Assembly: GCA_017428285.1 (NCBI GenBank)
Contig: JAFRRE010000178.1
Span: 1 to 64,000, forward strand
Direction: 5' to 3'
Source: Bacteroidales bacterium
GTDB lineage: Bacteria; Bacteroidota; Bacteroidia; Bacteroidales; F082
DNA: 64,000 bases
Shown here piece by piece: positions 48,036 through 55,820 of the stretch. The notes under the pieces were generated by a model. The model saw nothing but the letters and a program-made list of their open reading frames with translations. It had not been told where the DNA came from and ran no database searches. The number at the start of each line of letters is the position of its first letter. Position 1 is the stretch's first letter. A program made the position numbers and the translations under genes.

Positions 48036-49832
48036 TCAATCTTCCGAGATTTCACTCATCATGGCGCGATAGGCCGAAAACACATTGGCCCGCGAAAGGT
48101 AACCCAAGTACTTGCCTTCCTGGATGACAGGAATGTTGTATTTGCCCGACTTCTGGAACTTGTGCACAATTTCTTCCATCGGCTCTTCAGGATGGATGAC
48201 ATAATCAGGCAGTACAGCATAATTTTGGATTGATTGGTCGTAATGGCTTGAATCGAAGAGGATACTGCGAACATCATCGAACAACACATGACCGCAGAAG
48301 AAGCCTTCCTTATCGACCACCGGGAAGATGTTGCGCTTCGATGACGACACCAAAGGCAACAGGTCGCCAAAAGTGCAATTCGGGTCAATCGGACTGAAAT
48401 TGGTCTCAATCAATTGATTGATAGCCAACATATTAAGAATACTCTTATCCTTATTGTGCGTCACCTCCACACCTTTCTCTGCCACGGCATTGGTATAAAT
48501 GGAATGGCTGAAAAACAGCCTGTTGATGGCATAGGCCAATGCCGACACAATCATCAAGGGCACAATGAGCGCGTAGCCATTGGTGATTTCAGCAATGAGG
48601 AAGATGCCTGTCAAGGGCGCATGAAGCATGCCTGCCACCAAGCCACTCATACCCACAAGAGCAAACTTGGCAGGATCTAAGTTACCTATACCCAAATAGT
48701 TGACCAAGGTAGCAAAAAACAATCCCGTGAAGGCACCAATAAACAAGGCCGGAGCAAAGGTGCCACCCACGCCACCTGCACCGAAGGTGAAGGCCGTGGC
48801 GAAGGCTTTCAGCAGAATCATACCTGCGAACAGAATAATAACCACCAAATCATAATCCTTGAAGTATTCAAACCAATGATTGCCGAAAACAGGACTATAA
48901 TCGCCTCGTAAAGCCGAGTTGATGGCGTCATAACCCTCGCCGTAAAGCGCTGGGAATAAGAAAATAAGGATGCCTAACAGGGTGCCACCAATAAGAAAAC
49001 GCACCCAAGGCGACTGCACTTTCTTGAAACGCTTCTCCACACTGAAGGTCACCTTGAGGAAATAGGCCGAAACAAGGCCTGCAAAGAGGCCCAAACCAAT
49101 GTAATACAAGGCATTGGACGGGATGAAGCCTTCGGCAATGACCGCAGGGTATTCCACCGTCTGACCGAGGAACCAATAGGCCGTCAGGATGGCGACAAAA
49201 GAAGAGCAGATGATGGGCACCAATGCATTGAGCGACAGGTCTATCATAAACACCTCAAGGGCAAAGACAATGCCCGTGATAGGAGCCTGGAAAATGGCTG
49301 CCAAAGCCGCCGCGCCACCCATGCCTATGAGTTGAATGGTATGCTTGTAATCGAGTTTCAGGATCTGTGCAATGTTGGAGCCAATGCTGCCGCCCGTCGA
49401 CACACTGGGACCTTCCAATCCCACCGAGCCGCCAAAGCCGACCGTCAGGGCACTGGTGACAATGCTCGACCAAGTGCTGCTGCGGCTTACTTTACCTTTG
49501 TTCTTCCTAATGGCATACAAGATGCCCGGGATGCCATGACCGACTTCCTTCTTCAAGACAAACTTACAGAATAGTATGGTCAGCAAGATACCAATGGCGG
49601 GACAAACGAAATACAGCAAATGGGAGTAGGAAAACGACGCGTTGATAACCTGGTTATACACCAGATCGCGAATGCCGTGGGCCAACTTCTTGATAATGAC
49701 AGCAGCCGCACCAGCGAAGAAACCTGCTGGAATACTGAGTATCAGCATAAAACGGCGGTCGGTCATGTGAGTAGCCCGCCATGCGTTGAAGCGGTCAATC
49801 CATCCGTTGATTTTATCTTTGGCTTTACCCAC
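48036..49832 (-). CDS. ClC-family chloride channel/antiporter with CBS pair
   Basis: A 598-aa membrane protein. The ClC selectivity motifs are present: GSVGLEGPS (about residue 138, with the gating Glu), GGVGGTFAPALFIGA and the helix-ending GMSGLVAGMLHAPLTG. The C-terminal ~130 residues contain two CBS domains (NFSPIDPNCTFGDLLPLV and IHPEEPMEEIVHKF...IPVIQEGKYLGYLSRANVF) that could sense nucleotides. It moves Cl- or a Cl-/H+ pair. The start is a GTG (49832); no in-frame ATG precedes the first TM segment. Confidence 0.92.
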   Translation of the reverse strand: MGKAKDKINGWIDRFNAWRATHMTDRRFMLILSIPAGFFAGAAAVIIKKLAHGIRDLVYNQVINASFSYSHLLYFVCPAIGILLTILFCKFVLKKEVGHGIPGILYAIRKNKGKVSRSSTWSSIVTSALTVGFGGSVGLEGPSVSTGGSIGSNIAQILKLDYKHTIQLIGMGGAAALAAIFQAPITGIVFALEVFMIDLSLNALVPIICSSFVAILTAYWFLGQTVEYPAVIAEGFIPSNALYYIGLGLFAGLVSAYFLKVTFSVEKRFKKVQSPWVRFLIGGTLLGILIFLFPALYGEGYDAINSALRGDYSPVFGNHWFEYFKDYDLVVIILFAGMILLKAFATAFTFGAGGVGGTFAPALFIGAFTGLFFATLVNYLGIGNLDPAKFALVGMSGLVAGMLHAPLTGIFLIAEITNGYALIVPLMIVSALAYAINRLFFSHSIYTNAVAEKGVEVTHNKDKSILNMLAINQLIETNFSPIDPNCTFGDLLPLVSSSKRNIFPVVDKEGFFCGHVLFDDVRSILFDSSHYDQSIQNYAVLPDYVIHPEEPMEEIVHKFQKSGKYNIPVIQEGKYLGYLSRANVFSAYRAMMSEISED

Positions 49833-49939
49833 GGTTATTCTCGTTTTTCGGCCGCTAAAATAGGAAAAAGTATCAAGCGAACTGAAAAGAAAGATTTTTT
49901 TCAGTATTTTCGCAGTCTAATAGATACGGGTAACAAATA

Positions 49940-50045
49940 CCCCTTTGACCGTCATTGCGGGCTTGACCCGCAAATCCTCGCGATTCGACGATGCGAAGCG
50001 AGTCAATCCCTTAAGCGATAGGGACTCCCTTCAGCGCAAGGAATG
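49940..50045. repeat. Repeat-rich spacer upstream of xth
   Basis: The 280-bp gap between the ClC gene and xth carries short hairpins: TGCGGGCTTGACCCGCA (49955-49971), GATTCG..CGAAGCGAGTCAATC and GGCGGATGTGCCTCCGCC. GTCATTGCGGGCTTGACCCG is a well-spread type of bacterial repeat. No gene is supported. Confidence 0.6.
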
Positions 50046-50113
50046 GCGGATGTGCCTCCGCCATGACGGCTATAGGTGGATGATGGTGTTACCCAGCCCG
50101 AAAAAATACCATA

Positions 50114-50875
50114 ATGAAAATCGTCAGTTATAACGTGAACGGCATCCGCGCAGCCATCAACAAGGGCCTGCTGCAATGGATCAACGACTACCAACCCGAT
50201 GTGCTCTGCTTCCAAGAGCTGAAAGCCACACCCGACCAGATTCCCTTGATGGACTTCGAGATGATGGGCTACCACCACTATTGGTTCCCTGCGCAAAAGA
50301 AAGGCTACAGCGGCGTGGGCCTCATCACAAAACAAGAGCCTGACAAAGTGGTTTATGGCATGAACGAGCCTTTATACGACAACGAAGGCCGCTTTCTTCG
50401 TGCCGACTTCGGCGACCTCTCGGTGGTGAGTGTCTATCATCCCTCGGGCACCACAGGCGATGAGCGCCAAGCCTTCAAGATGGTGTGGCTCGACTTTTTC
50501 CGCAACTATGTCAACGAACTGAGGAAAGAACGCCCGCAACTGGTGCTTTCGGGCGACTACAACATCTGCCATGAGGACATCGACATCAACAACCCAAGGA
50601 AACACGACACCTCATCGGGCTTCCTGCCCGAGGAACGCCAGTGGATGACCGATTTTCTCAACGATGGCTACATCGACAGCTTCCGACAGTTGGTGAAGGA
50701 ACCCAACCAATACAGTTGGTGGAGTTTCCGCGCCGGTGCCCGCGCCAAGAACCTCGGCTGGCGCATCGACTACCACATGGTGACAGAGAACTTGAAAGAC
50801 CGCATCGCCCAAGTAGGTATCCTGCCCGAGGTGATGCACTCCGACCATTGCCCTATCGTGTTGGAGTTGAAATAA
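50114..50875 (+). CDS. xth: Exodeoxyribonuclease III
   Basis: A 253-aa AP endonuclease/3'-5' exonuclease for base-excision repair. MKIVSYNVNGIRAAINKG opens the EEP fold, CFQELKA carries the metal-binding Glu, LVLSGDYNICHEDIDINN the Asp/Asn pair, and HSDHCPIVLEL the terminal Asp-His. The NWRIDYHMVT-type block (LGWRIDYHMV) is also present. Its length is normal. A tRNA gene follows in the same direction. Confidence 0.95.
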   Translation: MKIVSYNVNGIRAAINKGLLQWINDYQPDVLCFQELKATPDQIPLMDFEMMGYHHYWFPAQKKGYSGVGLITKQEPDKVVYGMNEPLYDNEGRFLRADFGDLSVVSVYHPSGTTGDERQAFKMVWLDFFRNYVNELRKERPQLVLSGDYNICHEDIDINNPRKHDTSSGFLPEERQWMTDFLNDGYIDSFRQLVKEPNQYSWWSFRAGARAKNLGWRIDYHMVTENLKDRIAQVGILPEVMHSDHCPIVLELK

Positions 50876-50903
50876 AGTTTTCTTCTATTTCGGAAAAATT
50901 GTG

Positions 50904-50911
50904 TACCTTTG
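50904..50911 (+). promoter_or_regulatory. -7 box of the tRNA-Arg gene
   Basis: TACCTTTG (exact TAnnTTTG) ends 19 bp before the mature tRNA, showing it is transcribed separately from xth. Confidence 0.55.
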
Positions 50912-50930
50912 CAGCGGATTTAAATCCAAT

Positions 50931-51002
50931 GGCCTTATAGTTCAAGGGATAGAACGGAAGTTTCCTAAACTTTAAATCTAGGTTCGAGTCCTAGTGGGGC
51001 TA
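50931..51002 (+). tRNA. tRNA-Arg (anticodon CCU)
   Basis: A full cloverleaf can be drawn in 72 nt. Acceptor GGCCTTA pairs with TGGGGCT (two G-U pairs in the middle and one at the end), D stem GTTC/GAAC, anticodon stem GAAGT/ACTTT with loop TTCCTAA and anticodon CCT, and T stem CTAGG/CCTAG with loop TTCGAGT. T8 and A9 are in place and the discriminator is A. CCA is not encoded. It reads AGG codons. Confidence 0.95.
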
Positions 51003-51134
51003 CAAAATTTCAGATAGCAAACAATTGGTTTTCAGTTGTTTGCTATTTCTTTATATTTCATTTTGATGCAATAATACGCACAAATCAGCGTTATCATCCC
51101 ATAAATTTGTATTTTTACCGCCAAATTCATCACT

Positions 51135-53456
51135 ATGAACAGATTCAGATTTACCCTCCTCATAGCCGCATGGCTCGTTTCCACCTTCGCTATCGCCCAA
51201 GACGGCGTTTCCATCGGCAACTGGCGCACACACCTGCCCTATCAGAAAGTGATTGGTGTTGAGCCCATTGGCAACAAAATCTATGCTGCCACGCAGTATG
51301 AGCTGTTTTATTACGACACCGAGGACAATTCCATCAACATCCTCAACAAAATCAATGGCTTATCGGACATCGGCATCAGCACCATTGCCTACAATGAAAG
51401 CCAATGCAAGCTCTTTGTGGCCTACACCAACGCCAACGTCGACCTCATCGACTACGACGGCAACATCCACAACATGAGCGACATCAAGGACAAGAACATT
51501 GTGGGCAACAAAAGCATCAACCATGTCTACTTCAATGGCGACTTGGCCTATGTGGCCTGCGGATTCGGCATTGTAGTCTTCGACCTGAAGAAAGAAGAGG
51601 TAAAAGACACTTATTATATTGGAAGCCAAGGTGATATGGTGAATGTCACAGACGTGGCTTTCTATAATGGCCGCATCTATGCCTGCACCGACAATGGCAT
51701 TTACTACGCATCACAAGATGCCCAAAACTTAGCCAATTATGCCGCTTGGCATTTCGACACCAGCCCCATCCATCCGCATTTAGCCTACTCTGAAATGGAA
51801 GTGTTTGGTGGCAAACTGTTGCTCAACTACAATGGTGGCTTCAATACCGACACTCTCTTTGTGTTTGACGGTAGCCATTGGGAGTATTTCGACAAAGAAA
51901 ATGTCAGCGAGAAAAAACAAATGCGCGCTTACAACGACCGGCTACTGCTGACCAACCGTTACAATGTCTCAGTACACGACATCAACCTCAACCAACAGCA
52001 ATCTATATATTCACCTGGTGGTGGCATTGAACCTCTCGCTGTGGCTCTCGACGGCAACGGCAACTACTGGATTGGCGACACTAAACGAGGACTCATTAAG
52101 ACCTCCGATGGCTGGAACAATATGGATGTGAAACCCAACGGCACTGCCTCAAAAAACGTCTTCGAGCTCAAGGCCTGTGATGACCAAGTCTGGATTGCCA
52201 CTGGAGGACACGCATCCAATTGGAGCAAGCGCTATATGCGTGATGGCGTGGCCCGTTTTGACGGCTCATGGACCATCCTCAACAATACCACCTTGCCCGA
52301 CTTCAACGAATACACCGACTTCATTTGCACCGCTACCAACCCCAACGACCCATCAGTCACCTACGTGGGTACCTGGGGCTATGGTATATTGAAATTCAAG
52401 GATGATGAATTGGTGGAGGTCTACAACGAAGAAAATAGCTCGCTGCACCACTGGGTTAGCGACCCGAACCTCATCAACATCAGCGGCTTGGCCTTCGACA
52501 GCAAAGGCAACCTATGGGTAGCCAACACAGGAGCACCCAATCTCCTCTCAGCGATGGAGCCCAATGGCACTTGGCACTCCTTCAATCTTGGCGGTAGCAT
52601 TAGTGCCATCGACATCGGCACATTGCTCATCGACCATAACGACTACAAATGGATAATACGCCGTAATGGCGAAGTCATTGTCTTCAATGAGAATGGCACT
52701 CTCGATAATCCTACTGACGACCAAACGGTTAACCTCAACACAGCTACAGGCAACGGCAAACTCCTCGGTTCGGTTAGCTGCCTTACTGTAGACAACAAAG
52801 GCGCCGTTTGGGCTGGCACCGACAAAGGTCCTTGCCTGTTTTCCGATACAAAGAAGATTTTCAGCGGAGACAACTTCGACGCTACACAAGTACGGGTGCC
52901 TCGCAACGACGGTACCGACCAATATGACTTCTTGTTTGCCGAATCCAATGTGCTTTCAATGGCAGCCATGGAAGGTTCCGAACAGATTTGGTTTGGTCTT
53001 GAATCGGGCGTCTATCTCATGTCGTTTGACGGCAAACCAAAAGAAATCCATTACTTCAACACCAACAACAGCCCCTTGCTCGATAACGCCGTCACCACCA
53101 TGGCCATTGACAAGAGCGGCGAGGTGTTTTTCGGCACAGCCAGCGGCGTCATCTCCTATCGTGGTGAATACGCCACCCCCGAACCCGAAATCAGTGAAGT
53201 GATTGCCTATCCCAACCCTGTAAGACCTGGTTATAACGGTTTTGTTGGCATCAAGGGATTGGTTTCCAATTCGTTGGTAAGAATCACTACTGTCGACGGC
53301 ACCTTTGTCACTCAGTTGATTTCAGAAGGCGGTCAGGCCGTATGGGATTGCACCAACATCAATGGTGAGAAAGTCGAACCTGGCGTTTATTTCATCTTCG
53401 TCAGCACCAAACAAGGCACCGACAAGTTTGCCACCAAGATCCTGATCATGAACTGA
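51135..53456 (+). CDS. porZ: Type IX secretion surface protein PorZ
   Basis: A 773-aa exported protein (signal MNRFRFTLLIAAWLVSTFAIA) made of beta-propeller repeats with Y-two-component-like blades and a C-terminal T9SS-type domain (AYPNPVRPGYNGFVGIKGLV ... GVYFIFVSTKQGTDKFATKILI). The N-terminal NWRTHLPYQKVIGVEPIGNK is a PorZ mark. In Porphyromonas PorZ sits in the attachment complex and delivers anionic LPS to PorU. The gene confirms that the host has T9SS. Its TGA overlaps the recO start by one base (TGATG). Confidence 0.9.
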   Translation: MNRFRFTLLIAAWLVSTFAIAQDGVSIGNWRTHLPYQKVIGVEPIGNKIYAATQYELFYYDTEDNSINILNKINGLSDIGISTIAYNESQCKLFVAYTNANVDLIDYDGNIHNMSDIKDKNIVGNKSINHVYFNGDLAYVACGFGIVVFDLKKEEVKDTYYIGSQGDMVNVTDVAFYNGRIYACTDNGIYYASQDAQNLANYAAWHFDTSPIHPHLAYSEMEVFGGKLLLNYNGGFNTDTLFVFDGSHWEYFDKENVSEKKQMRAYNDRLLLTNRYNVSVHDINLNQQQSIYSPGGGIEPLAVALDGNGNYWIGDTKRGLIKTSDGWNNMDVKPNGTASKNVFELKACDDQVWIATGGHASNWSKRYMRDGVARFDGSWTILNNTTLPDFNEYTDFICTATNPNDPSVTYVGTWGYGILKFKDDELVEVYNEENSSLHHWVSDPNLINISGLAFDSKGNLWVANTGAPNLLSAMEPNGTWHSFNLGGSISAIDIGTLLIDHNDYKWIIRRNGEVIVFNENGTLDNPTDDQTVNLNTATGNGKLLGSVSCLTVDNKGAVWAGTDKGPCLFSDTKKIFSGDNFDATQVRVPRNDGTDQYDFLFAESNVLSMAAMEGSEQIWFGLESGVYLMSFDGKPKEIHYFNTNNSPLLDNAVTTMAIDKSGEVFFGTASGVISYRGEYATPEPEISEVIAYPNPVRPGYNGFVGIKGLVSNSLVRITTVDGTFVTQLISEGGQAVWDCTNINGEKVEPGVYFIFVSTKQGTDKFATKILIMN

Positions 53457-54181
53457 TGGACAACACAATCCAAGGCATTGTCCTGCAATCCATCCGCTAT
53501 GGTGACACCAGTCTCATCGTGAAGGTGTACACCCGAAGCCTTGGTCTGCGCTCCTATATGGTGAAAGGTGCGTTCAATCGCAACTCGAAAAGCCGCGCGG
53601 CCTTGTTTCAAAACCTACACCTTATTAATTATGTGGAAGCCGGCAAACCCAACAAAGGCAGTTTGGGCTATCTGAAGGACGTGCAACTCACCACTATCTA
53701 CCAAAGCATCCCTTTTGTGATGAACAAGAGTGCCATCTTGATGTATGTCAGCGAATTGCTTTCAAAGACCCTAACGGAACAAGAGCAAAACGAACCACTT
53801 TACGACTTCATCGCAAAGTCGCTTCTATGGCTCGACTTGGTGGAACAAGACTATGCCAATTTCCCTTTGTTCTTCACCTTGGAGCTGACCCGTCACCTCG
53901 GTTTTTATCCCAAAGCCAATCATGAAAACGGCTATTGCTTCGACATGATGGAGGGTTCATTTGTCCACGACTTGCCTGTGCATCCCTATTACTTCGAGGC
54001 AGAAAAAGCATGGTTATTGTCGCAATTGCTCAACGTAAGCATTGATGAAGCTTGTCGCTTGCCCTTACACGTGAGCCAACGCCGAGAGTTGCTTGACGGA
54101 CTCATCATGTTCATGCGGCTTCATGCCCCAGTGATGAACGACTTCCATTCACACGAGGTACTGAAGACCGTCCTAGAATGA
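53456..54181 (+). CDS. recO: DNA repair protein RecO
   Basis: A 241-aa RecO: with RecR it loads RecA onto SSB-coated DNA. The N-terminal OB fold is IQGIVLQSIRYGDTSLIVKVYTRSLG; helical domain follows (LYDFIAKSLLWLDLVEQDYANFPLFFTLELTRHLGFYP). The Cys zinc finger of other RecO proteins is not seen, as is common in Bacteroidota. Translation is coupled to porZ (TGATG), a known Bacteroidota neighbourhood. Confidence 0.93.
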   Translation: MDNTIQGIVLQSIRYGDTSLIVKVYTRSLGLRSYMVKGAFNRNSKSRAALFQNLHLINYVEAGKPNKGSLGYLKDVQLTTIYQSIPFVMNKSAILMYVSELLSKTLTEQEQNEPLYDFIAKSLLWLDLVEQDYANFPLFFTLELTRHLGFYPKANHENGYCFDMMEGSFVHDLPVHPYYFEAEKAWLLSQLLNVSIDEACRLPLHVSQRRELLDGLIMFMRLHAPVMNDFHSHEVLKTVLE

Positions 54182-54195
54182 AAGCCCATCATTTC

Positions 54196-54247
54196 GAAAT
54201 CGCCCACCTATAGATTCCATTCAGGAATGACATAGGTGGGCGATTTC
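54196..54247. terminator. 16-bp stem hairpin between convergent genes
   Basis: GAAATCGCCCACCTAT (54196-54211) is the exact reverse complement of 54232-54247. Inside the 20-nt loop, ATTCC and GGAAT pair again. It lies between recO and the convergent coiled-coil gene; there is no long U-run but the stem is strong enough to stop or protect RNA both ways. Confidence 0.65.
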
Positions 54248-54291
54248 AAGAAAATGTTGTAAAGTGGATCTATGGTCTTTACTACCACAAA

Positions 54292-55206
54292 TTACTTCAA
54301 ATCAACGGTGGTCTGGCCTATCAGCTTGCCACCTTGTTCATACACATCAACGAAATAGGTACCAGGCATCAGCTCGTAAGCATCAGGCTTCACATAGTAG
54401 GCACGCACAGCGGTCTCAGTGCCGTCGTAGTTGACTCTCACCTTCTCAGTGAACTGCAAGGTTTCGCCGTTCGACTTGAAGGAATACTCATCGCCAGTGC
54501 CCTTGCTGATGATAGCACGCTTGGGGTCGGCGATGCGTACATAGAACAACTTCGTACCTGGCTCAATGAGCTCGTTGGCCGCCACATTGAAGTCGATTCT
54601 GATGCGTTCGGTACGGCTGGCCCGATCAGTGTCCGATTCCTTGCCACTGCCCTTGAAGCGCACGGCTTTGGCTTTGTAGTTGGAGATCCTCATCGTAGCA
54701 GCTTGGTTCACCTTGTTGGTCAGCTCCTCCTTCTGACGAGTAAGAGTAGTGTTTTGACGGCGTTCGGCTTGGAATTCCTCACGGATACGCTCGTTCTCGG
54801 CCACCAGCTCACGATTGACAGTATAGAGGGAGTCCATCTGACGCACATAACGCTGCGAAATGTCTTGCAAGTTAGCCAATTTCTTCTTGATGCGGTTGTA
54901 ATCCCATTGTGAATCAAGGAGTTTCTTGATTTCAACGGCATCGGCTTGAATGATACTGTCTTTCTCGGCTAGTTCAAGACTCAACTCGCCGTAGCTTTCT
55001 TTCAATTCGTTATGCACTCTCATCAGGCTATCCACTTCGGCCTGGAAGTCGAGGCGTTGCATTTCCTTTTCGGCTTCAAGGGCTTCCTTTTCACTCTTCA
55101 ATGACGACCTGCTCACCAGAGCGATAATCAAGCCGATAACCAACAAACCCAGCAAGGCATAGAGCCAATAGGGTTGTTTCGATTTTTTCTTATTTTCTGA
55201 ATCCAT
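54292..55206 (-). CDS. Membrane-anchored coiled-coil protein
   Basis: A 304-aa protein of unknown role. It has one TM segment (about 14-32, WLYALLGLLVIGLIIALVS) after a charged N-terminus, a coiled coil of ~130 residues (EKEALEAEKEMQRLDFQAEVDSL...REEFQAERRQNTTLTRQKEEL) and a C-terminal beta domain (KLFYVRIADPKRAIISKGTG, VRAYYVKPDAYELMPGTYFVDVYE) that looks like an Ig-like fold. The topology places the coiled coil and beta domain in the periplasm. It is the last gene of the gldH-wza-wzc-upxY direction, 70 bp after upxY. Confidence 0.72.
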   Translation of the reverse strand: MDSENKKKSKQPYWLYALLGLLVIGLIIALVSRSSLKSEKEALEAEKEMQRLDFQAEVDSLMRVHNELKESYGELSLELAEKDSIIQADAVEIKKLLDSQWDYNRIKKKLANLQDISQRYVRQMDSLYTVNRELVAENERIREEFQAERRQNTTLTRQKEELTNKVNQAATMRISNYKAKAVRFKGSGKESDTDRASRTERIRIDFNVAANELIEPGTKLFYVRIADPKRAIISKGTGDEYSFKSNGETLQFTEKVRVNYDGTETAVRAYYVKPDAYELMPGTYFVDVYEQGGKLIGQTTVDLK

Positions 55207-55277
55207 GACTTATTTGTTTTGTTTCAATTCATGTTTTTATGCTGCAAAAATAACAATATTCCTCAAACGAGCATTGT

Positions 55278-55811
55278 TTATTTCACCTCTTCACATGGCT
55301 CCACTTTTGCCCTTGGGATATGGACTGGAATGCACTGTCCCACCACATCAATATAGACAATGAGATGGCGTTTGTTGTAAATGGTCTCAAGCCGGCCTAT
55401 AAGGCCCTTCATGGGACCATTGATAATCCTCACCTTCTGACCCACTTTCAGCTCCTCATTGTTCATCATCTTATACTCTTCGCCTTTATCGAAATCGCTC
55501 ACAAACTTCTTGATGGCAAGAATCTGATTCTCAGGAACAACAACTGCCTGCCGCTCAAAGGTTACAAACTTAATCACGCCATACACATTCAAGATAGGTA
55601 TGTATTCCCTTTCGTTGGAATACACGAACACATACGACTTGAACAACGGCTCTTCCACTTTCTTTTTGCGGTCGCTCCATTGCCTAACCTGCGTAATCAG
55701 AGGCAAATAAGCCTTATAACCTCCTTCTTCAAGTTGCGACAGCACTTTCTTCTCCATCCGCGACCTGACATAAAGGGCATGCCAGTACCTCTCGACACGG
55801 TTGTCCATCAT
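55278..55811 (-). CDS. UpxY/NusG-like transcription antiterminator
   Basis: A 177-aa NusG-family protein: an N-terminal NGN domain (WHALYVRSRMEKKVLSQLEEGGYKAYLPLI, PLFKSYVFVY) and a C-terminal KOW motif (LKVGQKVRIINGPMKGLIGRLETI). In Bacteroides, UpxY proteins keep RNA polymerase going through capsule operons. There they are usually first in the operon; here it comes after wzc by 9 bp. No capsule gene cluster is downstream on this strand, so its target may be elsewhere, or the operon may have been cut short. Confidence 0.88.
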   Translation of the reverse strand: MMDNRVERYWHALYVRSRMEKKVLSQLEEGGYKAYLPLITQVRQWSDRKKKVEEPLFKSYVFVYSNEREYIPILNVYGVIKFVTFERQAVVVPENQILAIKKFVSDFDKGEEYKMMNNEELKVGQKVRIINGPMKGLIGRLETIYNKRHLIVYIDVVGQCIPVHIPRAKVEPCEEVK

Positions 55812-55820
55812 GTGACTCTT